DNA from: Grimontia kaedaensis | Lineage (GTDB): Bacteria > Pseudomonadota > Gammaproteobacteria > Enterobacterales > Vibrionaceae | Reading direction: 5' to 3' | Assembly (NCBI RefSeq): GCF_023746615.1 | Contig: NZ_CP082275.1 | Location: forward strand, 2,852,001 to 2,916,000 | DNA: 64,000 nt | Shown: one piece after another, positions 1 to 7,805 of the stretch | Position numbering within the stretch: the first letter of the stretch is position 1 | Layout: each line of letters starts with the position of its first letter | Notes under the pieces: generated by a model | What the model was told of the DNA's origin: nothing | Seen by the model: the letters and a program-made list of their open reading frames with translations, nothing else | Database searches by the model: none | Made by a program: the position numbers and the translations under genes

Positions 1-378
1 GTCTTGCATCGCATCCGCACTTTCCAGTTCCAAAGCACCACGAAGCGGGTAGTTGCTCTCTACTGCTTTCACGCTGATGAGCTGCATTTCATTGTCACTG
101 AATGCCATGGTGCCAAAACGTGTTTGGTCAGAACGCTCAACATCAATACTGTCAAAGTTTTGCAGGGTTTGCGGTGCCAGAGGCTGATTAGTTCTCAGCA
201 CCAAATCAGCAGCCAGCATGGAACGGCCTTGTTGGGTGAGAACAGATTCAATGCGACCTGCCAATGCAGACAATGCAAACACACAGGCTATGATCAGCGC
301 TAATGCCGCAACGACAGGCCAAAGTTGTCCGTGGAACAATTCGCGCCAAGCCCAGCGCCAAACAAGACTTTTCCTCAT
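1..378 (-). CDS. ybbP: ABC transporter permease YbbP, N-terminal part (runs off the left edge)
   Basis: The first 126 codons of an FtsX/MacB-type permease. A membrane segment at about residues 20-41 follows a short positively charged N-terminus (MRKSLVWRWAWRELFHG), and a periplasmic stretch follows. It is identified partly by position: the start ATG overlaps the stop of the ATPase gene ybbA in an ATGA, as in the ybbA-ybbP pair of enterobacteria next to tesA. The full protein is usually about 800 residues, so most of it lies outside the window. With YbbA it should form an inner-membrane ABC complex of the LolCDE/MacB type; the substrate is unknown. Confidence 0.85.
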   Translation of the reverse strand, partial: MRKSLVWRWAWRELFHGQLWPVVAALALIIACVFALSALAGRIESVLTQQGRSMLAADLVLRTNQPLAPQTLQNFDSIDVERSDQTRFGTMAFSDNEMQLISVKAVESNYPLRGALELESADAMQD

Positions 379-1052
379 GCTGCCCCCGCCAATTCGCCTG
401 CGTTAAGGTGCAAAGTACGGTGGCATTTCTCTGCCAATGCCGGGTCATGAGTCACAAGGATCAGGGTGGTGCCGTGGTCACGGTTGAGTGAGAAAAGCAG
501 GTCGATAACCGTTGCTGCGGTGTGCTGGTCGAGATTACCTGTCGGTTCATCTGCGAACAGAACATTTGGGCGGGTCATAAAGGCGCGGGCAATCGCTACG
601 CGTTGTTGCTCACCACCAGAAAGCTGCGAAGGTAAGTGGGTTTCACGCCCTTTTAGTCCGACCGATGCAAGAAGCTCCAGCGCCCTTTCTTCATCTTCAT
701 CATCACCGCGAATGGTACAAGGAAGAAGCACATTCTCCAGCGCGGTCAGGGAGGGTACCAGCAGGAAACTTTGGAAAACGAAACCGATAGACTCGGCCCG
801 AAGGGCTGCTCTCGCATCATCATCAAGCTGGCTTAAAGGCTTGCCCAGAAGCTCAATTTCGCCGGCCGACGGTGTATCTAATCCTGCAAGCAATGTCATA
901 AGAGTAGATTTACCTGCGCCGGAAACCCCAACTAAAGCAATACTTTCGCCCTGCTCGACCTGAAGGGAAACATCCTGCAGAATGGTCAGAGACTGTGCAT
1001 TCGTCGTCACTGTTTTAGAGACGTTACTGGCCCTGATCACTGGAGTTGTCAT
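375..1052 (-). CDS. ybbA: ABC transporter ATP-binding protein YbbA
   Basis: A 225-residue ABC ATPase of the LolD/MacB class. Walker A GVSGAGKST lies at about residues 42-50, the signature LSGGEQQ at 144-150, and Walker B VLFADEP at 164-170, followed by the D-loop and the switch histidine in VTHD. I chose the ATG at 1052 because AAAGGA lies 8 nt upstream on the minus strand; an in-frame ATG at 1061 would sit directly on that sequence. The gene is translationally coupled to ybbP (ATGA). Its start codon overlaps the divergent tesA start by two bases, so the signals of each gene lie inside the other. Confidence 0.93.
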   Translation of the reverse strand: MTTPVIRASNVSKTVTTNAQSLTILQDVSLQVEQGESIALVGVSGAGKSTLMTLLAGLDTPSAGEIELLGKPLSQLDDDARAALRAESIGFVFQSFLLVPSLTALENVLLPCTIRGDDEDEERALELLASVGLKGRETHLPSQLSGGEQQRVAIARAFMTRPNVLFADEPTGNLDQHTAATVIDLLFSLNRDHGTTLILVTHDPALAEKCHRTLHLNAGELAGAA

Positions 1053-1659
1053 GATTCGCATCCTTTCTTTTTGTCTTTTGATTATCAGTCATAGCGCCGC
1101 GGCGCAGACGCTTCTTGTACTCGGCGATAGCCTGAGCGCTGGCTACCAGATGGCGATAGAGAAAAGCTGGCCTAGCCTGATTGAGCCTAAGCTGACGGAA
1201 ACCAGCAAGATCACTTCCGTCGTTAATGCCAGCATTTCTGGCGATACTTCTGGGAACAGTCTCGACAGACTGCCAGCCCTGCTGGAACAGCATTCACCTG
1301 ACTATGTGCTGATTGAACTGGGTGCTAACGATGGACTGCGAGGATTTCCACCTAAGCAGATACGCAATAACCTGTCCAAATTGATCAGTTTAAGCCAGGA
1401 AAATGGCGCGCAGGTGATGTTAATGCAGATCCAGATCCCACCTAACTATGGTCAAAGATACAGCAAGGCTTTTGCTGATATCTATCCGGAATTAAGTAAA
1501 GAAATGCAAATTCCACTCATTCCGTTCTTCATGGAGAAGGTGGTTTTGACCGAAGGCTGGATGATGTCAGATGGTCTGCACCCTAAAGACATCGCGCAGC
1601 CTTGGATTGCACAATTCATGGCAGAACAGATGCTGCCACACATCAAAGAGCAAGGATAA
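1051..1659 (+). CDS. tesA: Periplasmic acyl-CoA thioesterase I / lysophospholipase TesA
   Basis: A 202-residue SGNH/GDSL hydrolase with an N-terminal signal peptide (about residues 1-19, ending in SAAAQ). The blocks are visible: GDSLS at 25-29 with the nucleophile Ser27, a Gly in block II, GAND at 91-94, and the catalytic Asp174/His177 in DGLHP. It hydrolyses acyl thioesters and lysophospholipids in the periplasm. The ATG at 1051 is preceded by GGAG with 5-nt spacing. The gene is divergent from ybbA and followed 7 nt later by the ybbO-like gene, the order known from E. coli. Confidence 0.95.
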   Translation: MIRILSFCLLIISHSAAAQTLLVLGDSLSAGYQMAIEKSWPSLIEPKLTETSKITSVVNASISGDTSGNSLDRLPALLEQHSPDYVLIELGANDGLRGFPPKQIRNNLSKLISLSQENGAQVMLMQIQIPPNYGQRYSKAFADIYPELSKEMQIPLIPFFMEKVVLTEGWMMSDGLHPKDIAQPWIAQFMAEQMLPHIKEQG

Positions 1660-1666
1660 AACAAGA

Positions 1667-2494
1667 ATGAAAAACGCAGTATTGATGACCGGATGTTCGA
1701 CCGGCATCGGCTATGTCTGTGCCCACGCCCTCGCAAAGCAAGGGTTTGATGTGATTGCGTCATGCCGCAAATTAGAAGATGTTGAGCGCCTGAAAGAAGA
1801 AGGGCTTACCTGCATTCACCTTGACCTTGCCGACAACGACAGCATTCTCAATGCAGTGGAAAAAGTCAGGACAATGACTGACGGAAAGTTGATGGGGCTT
1901 TTTAACAATGGCGCGTATGGCCAACCTGGCGCATTGGAAGACTTGCCCACCGACGCATTGAGAAAGCAGTTTGAAACCAACTTCTTTGGCTGGCACACGC
2001 TAACCCAAGCTGTGATCCCTATGATGATGGCGAACGGTAAAGGCCGCATTGTTCAAAACAGCTCTGTGCTGGGTTTTGTCGCACTGAAATTCCGCGGGGC
2101 GTACAACGCCAGTAAATTTGCCGTTGAAGGTTGGACAGATACCCTACGTTTGGAACTCGCAGGCACACCAGTAAGAATCAGCTTAATCGAACCAGGCCCA
2201 ATCGAAACAAGTTTCCGCGCCAATGCACTGGAAGCGTTTTACCGGTTCATTGATATCGAAAACAGCCGATTCAGAAGCGATTATCTCGCCCAGCAAGATC
2301 GCATGGAAAGCGAAAACTCGACTAACAAATACACCCTGCCGTCGGAGTCGATCATTGCGCCATTGATCCACGCGCTAACCGCGGAAGATCCTAAAGTCCG
2401 TTATCGTGTGACCAAGCCGACACATTACATGGCCTGGTGTAAGCGCCTACTTCCTTCAAAAGCTCTCGATAAAATTCTTGCAAAGGGCGTTTAA
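1667..2494 (+). CDS. ybbO: Short-chain dehydrogenase/reductase, YbbO-like
   Basis: A 275-residue classical SDR. The NAD(P)-binding TGCSTGIG motif is at residues 8-15, the NNGAYG motif near 80-85, the catalytic Ser in NSSVLG near 132, and YNASK at 146-150. The ATG at 1667 lies 7 nt after the tesA stop; the reading frame extends upstream inside tesA, but the nucleotide-binding motif fixes the N-terminus. E. coli YbbO is an NADP-dependent aldehyde reductase; the substrate here is not evident. The tesA-ybbO-ybbN neighbourhood supports the name. Confidence 0.85.
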   Translation: MKNAVLMTGCSTGIGYVCAHALAKQGFDVIASCRKLEDVERLKEEGLTCIHLDLADNDSILNAVEKVRTMTDGKLMGLFNNGAYGQPGALEDLPTDALRKQFETNFFGWHTLTQAVIPMMMANGKGRIVQNSSVLGFVALKFRGAYNASKFAVEGWTDTLRLELAGTPVRISLIEPGPIETSFRANALEAFYRFIDIENSRFRSDYLAQQDRMESENSTNKYTLPSESIIAPLIHALTAEDPKVRYRVTKPTHYMAWCKRLLPSKALDKILAKGV

Positions 2495-2535
2495 CACCCC
2501 AAGTCATGCGGACACCACTCACAAAAAGTTACACA

Positions 2536-2554
2536 CCGGGCATTTTCTGCCCGG
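2536..2554 (+). terminator. Stem-loop downstream of ybbO
   Basis: A perfect 7-bp GC-rich stem (CCGGGCA / TGCCCGG) with a TTTTC loop, 41 bases after the ybbO stop. No T-tract follows, so it may be a weak terminator or an RNA 3'-end stabiliser. Confidence 0.35.
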
Positions 2555-2602
2555 TTACTCCAAGAAACGTGACATCAAAACTTTATTTTTGCATTCATCT
2601 TT

Positions 2603-2620
2603 CTGTCATAAACCTGCGTT
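2603..2620 (+). promoter_or_regulatory. Candidate PhoB (Pho) box upstream of the small-peptide gene
   Basis: CTGTCAT followed by AAAC and CTGCGTT gives a 7-4-7 arrangement as in Pho boxes. The first half-site is exact; the second matches only 4 of 7. No convincing -10 sits at the expected distance, so this is weak. Confidence 0.22.
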
Positions 2621-2740
2621 AATCTCTCACCTGTACCGTGAAACACCTGCCCCCAACTTCCACTTCGATGTGATACGTGTCGGATCAGGCCGTGAACGGG
2701 GATACAAAAAAAGAACAAATACCCCAAAAGGAGCCGGACT

Positions 2741-2806
2741 ATGTCCTTAAGTCAATTGAACTGGCTCTGTTTGAGTGTAACGCTGGCAATATTGCTTGTG
2801 TTTTAA
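2741..2806 (+). CDS. 21-residue hydrophobic membrane peptide, uncharacterised
   Basis: A 22-codon frame beginning MSLSQLNWLCLSV, with a single hydrophobic segment over about residues 7-21 and no charged residue. It is preceded by AAAAGGAG with 7-nt spacing, one of the strongest ribosome-binding sites in the window, and followed 36 nt later by a strong intrinsic terminator, so the transcript looks built to express just this peptide. I recognise no family. It could be a small membrane protein, a type I toxin-like peptide or a leader peptide; the residue content does not suggest an amino-acid attenuator. Confidence 0.55.
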   Translation: MSLSQLNWLCLSVTLAILLVF

Positions 2807-2842
2807 GTCAGCGTTTCACATCGACGAGCGCAAAAGAATGAA

Positions 2843-2869
2843 GGCCACCGGGATTCCGGTGGCCTTTTT
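2843..2869 (+). terminator. Strong intrinsic terminator
   Basis: A perfect 9-bp stem GGCCACCGG / CCGGTGGCC with a GATT loop and then five T. It ends the unit containing the 21-residue peptide and insulates ybbN. Confidence 0.88.
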
Positions 2870-3013
2870 CGTTGCCATGTCAGGCAACGTCCAATCAGTG
2901 ATTTGATCCAGCAATAATCAATATTTATCGGCGCTTTACCGGATAATGCCTTGAATTTTCATGTTGTCCCCCCCACCTTTACAGCAAAGAACTTATAACG
3001 CTCAGGCGACACT

Positions 3014-3862
3014 ATGCAACCAAATTATATTGTTGAACTTAACGAGCAGAACTTTCAGCAAATCCTGGAAGGCTCCGTTGAAACTCCTGTCCTGATCCAC
3101 TTCTGGGCTCAAATGAGTCCAGAGAGCACCGAGATTGTTCCTGCGCTGGAAAAACTGGCGCACGAATATGCAGGCGCATTTACGCTGGCATTGCTCAACT
3201 GCGAGCAACAGCAAATGCTGGCTTCACAGTTTGGCGTACGTGCTTTGCCAACTATCGCCCTTTTCAGCAACGGCCAGCCTGTTGACGGCATTGCCGGGCC
3301 ACAGACTGAGGATACCGTGCGTGAAATGCTGGTTCGTCACCTGCCGAGCCAAGACGAAATGACTTTCAAACAGGCACTGGCGTTGATTGCAGAAGGCAAT
3401 CACGCCGAGGCACTGCCGCTTTTGAAATCTGTGGAAGCCGCGCTGGGTGAAACTGGCGCTCATAAGCTGGCACTGGCAGAGTGTTATGTGGAAGCACAGC
3501 AATTCGACGAAGCAGAGGAGCTTCTCGGGAAAGTATTGATGCAAGATCAAGATGCACAATACAAAGCGCTGATGGCCAAAGTGGAACTACATAAACAAGC
3601 AGCAGACACACCAGAGATTCGTGAGCTGCAAGCGGCATTTGAAGCAGATCCGGACAACAAAGATCTGGCCTTTGAACTGGCTATCCAATTTAGTCAGGTT
3701 AATCGTCAGGAAGAGGCGCTTGAGCTTTTGCTGGGCATTCTTCGCAAGGACATGAACTTTGGCGACGCTAAGAAGACCATGATGGACATTCTGGCAGCGC
3801 TTGGTCAAGGCAACGAAATTGCCAGCCGTTACCGCCGACAGTTATATTCGCTACTCTACTGA
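3014..3862 (+). CDS. ybbN: Chaperedoxin CnoX (YbbN), thioredoxin domain plus TPR
   Basis: 282 residues: a thioredoxin fold at about 1-110 and tetratricopeptide-like helices from about 115 to the end. The normal Cys-x-x-Cys site is WAQMSPES (residues 31-38) without any cysteine, while Cys63 in LLNCEQQ is kept. E. coli CnoX also lacks the canonical site and has Cys38 and Cys63; here position 38 is serine. In E. coli the protein is a hypochlorite-activated holdase that passes clients to GroEL and protects cysteines. The gene has its own upstream space and ends at a bidirectional terminator shared with cueR. Confidence 0.92.
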   Translation: MQPNYIVELNEQNFQQILEGSVETPVLIHFWAQMSPESTEIVPALEKLAHEYAGAFTLALLNCEQQQMLASQFGVRALPTIALFSNGQPVDGIAGPQTEDTVREMLVRHLPSQDEMTFKQALALIAEGNHAEALPLLKSVEAALGETGAHKLALAECYVEAQQFDEAEELLGKVLMQDQDAQYKALMAKVELHKQAADTPEIRELQAAFEADPDNKDLAFELAIQFSQVNRQEEALELLLGILRKDMNFGDAKKTMMDILAALGQGNEIASRYRRQLYSLLY

Positions 3863-3873
3863 TTTCCCATTTT

Positions 3874-3897
3874 AAAAAGCGCTCCGGCGCTTTTTTA
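3874..3897. terminator. Bidirectional terminator between ybbN and cueR
   Basis: AAAAAGCGC, a short loop TCCG, and GCGCTTTTTT. There are T-tracts on both strands, so it can end both ybbN (+) and cueR (-); its right end overlaps the cueR stop codon. Confidence 0.85.
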
Positions 3898-4293
3898 TTT
3901 CCCATCAGCCGAGGACAAAGCTTCGATGATTGGACAACAGGCGCTGTCGTTACCCGGGCAGGTGCTCGCCAATGATTTCAATGACTTTTTCATGGCCTGA
4001 AGCTCTTTTATTTTGTCGTCTATCTCTGCGATTTTCTCCAACGCCTTTTGCTTTACATCCGCGCTTCGACGGTTAGGGTTTCGCGACATATCCAACAAGG
4101 TCTGGCACTCTTCCAAGCTAAATCCCACCAAGCGCGAACGGCGAATCATTTGCAACTCATTAATGTGCTTTTGACCATAGGCCCGATAACCATTCTCCAG
4201 ACGTGCAGGCTCGCTGATGATCCCTTTTTGTTCGTAGAAACGAATCGTCTTTGGTGTCAGCCCTGTCGCCTTGGCAATTTCATTGATTTTCAT
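3895..4293 (-). CDS. cueR: Copper-responsive MerR-family activator CueR
   Basis: 132 residues. An N-terminal winged helix-turn-helix (IAKATGLTPKTIRFYEQKG, residues 6-24) is followed by the dimerisation helix and a C-terminal metal loop with Cys112 and Cys120 in CPGNDSACC. These are the Cu(I) ligand positions of E. coli CueR; Cys119 is an extra cysteine. CueR senses cytoplasmic Cu(I) and untwists promoters with a long spacer. The gene is divergent from copA, and the intergenic region carries the expected 19-bp-spacer promoter. Confidence 0.94.
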   Translation of the reverse strand: MKINEIAKATGLTPKTIRFYEQKGIISEPARLENGYRAYGQKHINELQMIRRSRLVGFSLEECQTLLDMSRNPNRRSADVKQKALEKIAEIDDKIKELQAMKKSLKSLASTCPGNDSACCPIIEALSSADGK

Positions 4294-4320
4294 GCCGCAC
4301 TCCCCGTCTAAAACTCACGC

Positions 4321-4351
4321 TTGACCTTACAGTTGATGGAAGGTTTATTCT
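4321..4351 (+). promoter_or_regulatory. CueR-type copA promoter/operator
   Basis: -35 TTGACC (4321-4326) and -10 TATTCT (4346-4351) are separated by exactly 19 bp, the overlong spacer of MerR-family promoters. Within the spacer lies the dyad CCTTAC...GGAAGG (about 4325-4343). This predicts copper-induced transcription of copA by CueR. Confidence 0.88.
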
Positions 4352-4406
4352 ACGGAATTATGAACAGTCCATACCTGAGACTGCAAGTAAATTTATAGGT
4401 ATCGAT

Positions 4407-7160
4407 ATGACAGATACAGAACTGAACACTCAAGAGGAAGGCAAAGAAGCCGCCACATTTATCACGCTCCCCTTGTCAGGACTTAACTGCATGGGTTGTG
4501 CACGTAAAGTGAAAAGTGCCGTTGAGTCTATCGAGGGCGTGTCTGCAGTAGAAGTAGACAAAACCTCCCTGACGATCAACGCAGATGCGCCTTTAAGTGC
4601 CGTCATCAGTGCAGTTGAATCACTGGGTTATCAGGCGGGAGAGACCACGGCACTTCCTTTGGCAGGGCTAAGCTGTGGACGCTGTGTTGCCAAACTGAAA
4701 GCCGCTTTTGAAGCTTCACCAAAGGTTTTTCTTGCTGATGTGAGTAAGACCGAAGCCACCATCAACAGCGCGCTGACACGGGAAGAATTGACAGCCATCG
4801 TTAATGCTACGGGTTATCAGGTCGCTAAAGCCCAGAGCAAAACCACACACGCACCAGAAATCACAGCAGCGCCAGAAGTTGCGCTCGATGATACTCCTTC
4901 CGAACCGCCGTTGAGTTCAAATTCAGCTTCCCTGCAATTTATTCTTTCCGGCATGACCTGCGCGAGCTGTGTGTCATCCGTAGAAGGCGCGATAAAAGGC
5001 GTAACCGGTGTAATGGCGGTCAACGTAAACTTGGCTGAGCGCACTGCGTTAGTGTCCGGAGAAGCCGACGCCGACGTCATCATCAAAGCGGTAGAAGCCG
5101 CAGGCTATGGCGCAGAAGTAAGCGAAAGCGAAGAGACTCGCCGTGAGCATCAGGCAGCCATGCATGCCGCACAACTTGCAGAACACAAACGCAACACTTG
5201 GTTATCTCTGGGCTTAGGTGCACCACTGATGGCATGGGGACTGCTCGGCGGTTCAATGACCATTGAAAGCACCACTAGCCAGATCGGCTGGGGCATCATC
5301 GGCCTTCTGACCTTCGCACTTCTGTGCACCGCGGGTAAACATTTCTTCGTGAATGCTGTGAAAGCGGCACGCCATCATCGCGCGACCATGGATACCCTAG
5401 TCGCCTTGGGTACGGGATCTGCCTGGCTTTACTCTGTTGCCGTGGTGTTTGCGCCAGACCTTTTCCCTGCACAAGCGCGTCATGTGTACTTCGAAGCTAC
5501 AGCCATGATTCTGGGCTTGGTGACGCTCGGTCATGCTATTGAAGCCAAAGCGCGGGCCTCGACATCTAAAGCGCTGGATCACTTACTCGACCTACAACCA
5601 CCAACCGCACTGGTCGTTGAAAACGGTCAGGAGCGAGAAGTTCCACTGGCAGCCGTGCAAGCAGGCATGATGCTCAGGGTGAAACCCGGCTCAAAAATTC
5701 CGGTTGATGGTGTGGTTGAAGACGGCGAAAGCTATGTCGATGAATCCATGCTGACTGGCGAGCCGCTTGCCGTACGCAAAACCTCAGGTGAAACGCTGCA
5801 TGCCGGTACCGTGAACCAAAACGGTAGTCTGCTGTTTAAAGCCACCGGCATCGGTAGCGACACCATGCTGTCACGCATTATTCAGTTGGTGCGTCAGGCA
5901 CAAAGCAGCAAACCGGCGCTGGCACGCATGGCGGATTCTATCTCGGCCATATTTGTTCCGACCGTTATGATCATTGCCATTCTGACAGCGCTTGGCTGGT
6001 ACAACTTTGGCCCTGATCCGAAGCTCAGCTTTATGCTGGTCACCGCGACCAATGTGCTGATCATCGCCTGTCCTTGTGCGCTTGGTTTGGCAACGCCAAT
6101 GTCTGTCACAACTGGCGTTGGTCGTGCAGCAGAACTTGGTGTGCTCATTCGTGATGCAGAGGCATTGCAACATGCAGCGTCGGTCGACACTGTGGTACTG
6201 GATAAAACCGGTACGCTGACCGAAGGTAAGCCGCAAGTGACGTCGATTATTAGCCTTACATTGCCAGAAGAGGAGTTGTTACGTATCGCGGCAAGCCTTG
6301 AACAGGGCTCTGAACACCCACTGGCAAAAGCTGTGCTGGATGCAGCAAAAGGTAAAGACATTGCCCTTGCATCAGTATCGAGCTTTGAAGGTATTCCAGG
6401 AAAAGGTCTGAGTGCCAACATTGATGGCGACACTTATTTTCTGGGTAACGCCCGCCTGATGGCTGAAAAAGGCATTGCGGTGGAAGACGGCCAGGCTGCA
6501 GCCAAGCAACAAGCAGAACGCGGGGAAACCGCTGTATATCTGGCAACACGCACTGAGCTTCTTGGTCTTATTGGTATCAGCGACCCATTGCGTTCAGATT
6601 CTGCCAGCGCAGTAAAACGTCTAAAGGCTTTGGGCTATGAGGTGGTGATGCTCACCGGTGATCACCCGGATACGGCCAAGGCCATTGCCAAACTGGCCGG
6701 GATTGAGAATGTGATTGCAGGGGTTTTGCCAGACGGTAAAGCGGATGTAGTCACTCGCCTGCAAAGCGAAGGCAAGAAAGTCGCCATGATTGGTGATGGC
6801 ATCAATGATGCGCCAGCACTAGCTAAAGCCCAAGTTGGGATTGCCATAGGCAGTGGCAGTGATGTAGCCATTGAAAGCGCCCAGATGACGCTGATGCGTC
6901 ACTCAATCGATGCCGCCACTGATGGGCTAACACTGTCCAAAGCAACCCTTCGCAATATGAAGGAAAATCTCTTTGGTGCATTTGTTTACAATTCTCTGGG
7001 TATTCCGATTGCTGCGGGTGTGTTATATCCCCTCACCGGCGCACTGCTGAGTCCAGTTGTTGCAGGCGCGGCCATGGCTTTATCGTCGATTACTGTCGTG
7101 AGTAATGCCAACCGACTGCGCTGGTTTAAACCACCTCAAGGAGGAAACCATGTTGGTTAA
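4407..7160 (+). CDS. copA: Cu(I)-exporting P1B-type ATPase CopA
   Basis: 917 residues. Three N-terminal heavy-metal-binding domains each carry CxxC (CMGC at 28-31, CGRC at 90-93, CASC at about 185-188), one more than in E. coli CopA. Then come the membrane helices, the actuator loop with LTGEP, the ion-binding CPCALGLATP helix, the phosphorylation site DKTGTLTEG, the SEHPLAKA motif of the nucleotide domain and the hinge GDGINDAPAL. It pumps Cu(I) from the cytoplasm to the periplasm. The 3' end overlaps the start of a small membrane-peptide gene. Confidence 0.97.
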   Translation: MTDTELNTQEEGKEAATFITLPLSGLNCMGCARKVKSAVESIEGVSAVEVDKTSLTINADAPLSAVISAVESLGYQAGETTALPLAGLSCGRCVAKLKAAFEASPKVFLADVSKTEATINSALTREELTAIVNATGYQVAKAQSKTTHAPEITAAPEVALDDTPSEPPLSSNSASLQFILSGMTCASCVSSVEGAIKGVTGVMAVNVNLAERTALVSGEADADVIIKAVEAAGYGAEVSESEETRREHQAAMHAAQLAEHKRNTWLSLGLGAPLMAWGLLGGSMTIESTTSQIGWGIIGLLTFALLCTAGKHFFVNAVKAARHHRATMDTLVALGTGSAWLYSVAVVFAPDLFPAQARHVYFEATAMILGLVTLGHAIEAKARASTSKALDHLLDLQPPTALVVENGQEREVPLAAVQAGMMLRVKPGSKIPVDGVVEDGESYVDESMLTGEPLAVRKTSGETLHAGTVNQNGSLLFKATGIGSDTMLSRIIQLVRQAQSSKPALARMADSISAIFVPTVMIIAILTALGWYNFGPDPKLSFMLVTATNVLIIACPCALGLATPMSVTTGVGRAAELGVLIRDAEALQHAASVDTVVLDKTGTLTEGKPQVTSIISLTLPEEELLRIAASLEQGSEHPLAKAVLDAAKGKDIALASVSSFEGIPGKGLSANIDGDTYFLGNARLMAEKGIAVEDGQAAAKQQAERGETAVYLATRTELLGLIGISDPLRSDSASAVKRLKALGYEVVMLTGDHPDTAKAIAKLAGIENVIAGVLPDGKADVVTRLQSEGKKVAMIGDGINDAPALAKAQVGIAIGSGSDVAIESAQMTLMRHSIDAATDGLTLSKATLRNMKENLFGAFVYNSLGIPIAAGVLYPLTGALLSPVVAGAAMALSSITVVSNANRLRWFKPPQGGNHVG

Positions 7161-7227
7161 TCTTGTTGGGTTTGGACTGATCGGAGCCATCATCTGGTGG
7201 TTCTGGCTGGCGGAAAAGAAAAATTAA
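7150..7227 (+). CDS. 25-residue membrane peptide overlapping the copA end
   Basis: A 26-codon frame starting MLVNLVGFGLIGAIIWWFW and ending in a charged AEKKN tail. The ATG is preceded by AAGGAGG with 5-nt spacing, which also lies within the last copA codons; the frames overlap by 11 nt, so translation is probably coupled. One transmembrane helix with a WWFW cluster is predicted. It resembles the N-terminal membrane anchor of cupredoxin-type proteins that I associate with copper operons, but no cupredoxin domain follows. It may be a CopA partner or a reduced anchor. Confidence 0.6.
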   Translation: MLVNLVGFGLIGAIIWWFWLAEKKN

Positions 7228-7273
7228 ACGCCGTCTAATTTTACGCTGTTTGCGACTACGCAACAGGCATTCG

Positions 7274-7299
7274 CCCCGGGTTGGTTTCATCGCCCGGGG
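7274..7299 (+). other. GC-rich stem-loop between the copA peptide and copG
   Basis: CCCCGGG (7274-7280) and CCCGGGG (7293-7299) form a perfect 7-bp stem with a 12-nt loop. No T-tract follows; it may separate copA and copG expression by processing or partial termination. Confidence 0.45.
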
Positions 7300-7319
7300 A
7301 TAACATCAAGGAGAAAATG

Positions 7320-7754
7320 ATGAAATCTAAACTTGCTGCACTGTCGTTTGCGCTGCTATCCACCAGCGTGTTTGCTGCTTCTGGTATGACTTACAAATCT
7401 CCGTATTGTGGTTGCTGTAAAGAGTGGGTAAAGCACATGGAAGATAACGGCTTTGAAATGAAGTCCGAAGAACATGTGAACATGAACCCAATTAAGATGA
7501 AGCTTGGTATTAAGCCAGAGCTCGCTTCGTGCCACACCACTGTTATCGACGGTTACCTGTTTGAAGGGCACATCCCAGCAAGCGATGTAAAAGCCTTCCT
7601 GGAGCAAAAACCAAAGCTGGCCGGTCTTGCAGTACCAGGGATGCCAGTGGGTTCACCGGGCATGGAATATGGCGACCAGAAAGACCCATATGATGTCGTT
7701 GGCTTCTCGAAAAGCGGTATGACAGTCGTCTTTAACAGCCACAACAAAGACTGA
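7320..7754 (+). CDS. copG: Periplasmic copper-resistance protein CopG (DUF411)
   Basis: 144 residues with a cleavable signal peptide (about 1-20, ending SVFA). The DUF411 signature is present: CGCC at residues 30-33 in SPYCGCCKEW and Cys71-His72 in ELASCHT. CopG proteins have a thioredoxin-like fold, bind a copper cluster through these cysteines and act in periplasmic copper detoxification. AAGGAG at 7308-7313 is 6 nt from the ATG at 7320 and only 3 nt from the adjacent in-frame ATG at 7317, so I chose 7320. Its place after copA, as in Vibrio cholerae, supports the copper role. Confidence 0.88.
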   Translation: MKSKLAALSFALLSTSVFAASGMTYKSPYCGCCKEWVKHMEDNGFEMKSEEHVNMNPIKMKLGIKPELASCHTTVIDGYLFEGHIPASDVKAFLEQKPKLAGLAVPGMPVGSPGMEYGDQKDPYDVVGFSKSGMTVVFNSHNKD

Positions 7755-7764
7755 CAATTGATGG

Positions 7765-7805
7765 TGAAGCCTCCATACTGGAATTTCAACAGTATGGAGG
7801 CTTCA
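7765..7805 (+). promoter_or_regulatory. 16-bp hairpin that sequesters the ybaP ribosome-binding site
   Basis: The arms 7765-7780 and 7790-7805 are perfectly complementary (16 bp) with a 9-nt loop. The right arm contains the GGAGG Shine-Dalgarno and ends on the A of the start codon at 7805. No T-tract follows. In RNA the stem would block ribosome loading on ybaP unless opened. Confidence 0.6.

Noticed and set aside
466..963. 165-codon frame antisense to ybbA
   Set aside because: A shadow of the real ATPase gene; serine/arginine-rich composition typical of antisense reading.
2478..2750. 90-codon frame across the ybbO-ybbN interval
   Set aside because: It runs through a stem-loop and the ribosome-binding site of the small-peptide gene and has no coding-like composition.
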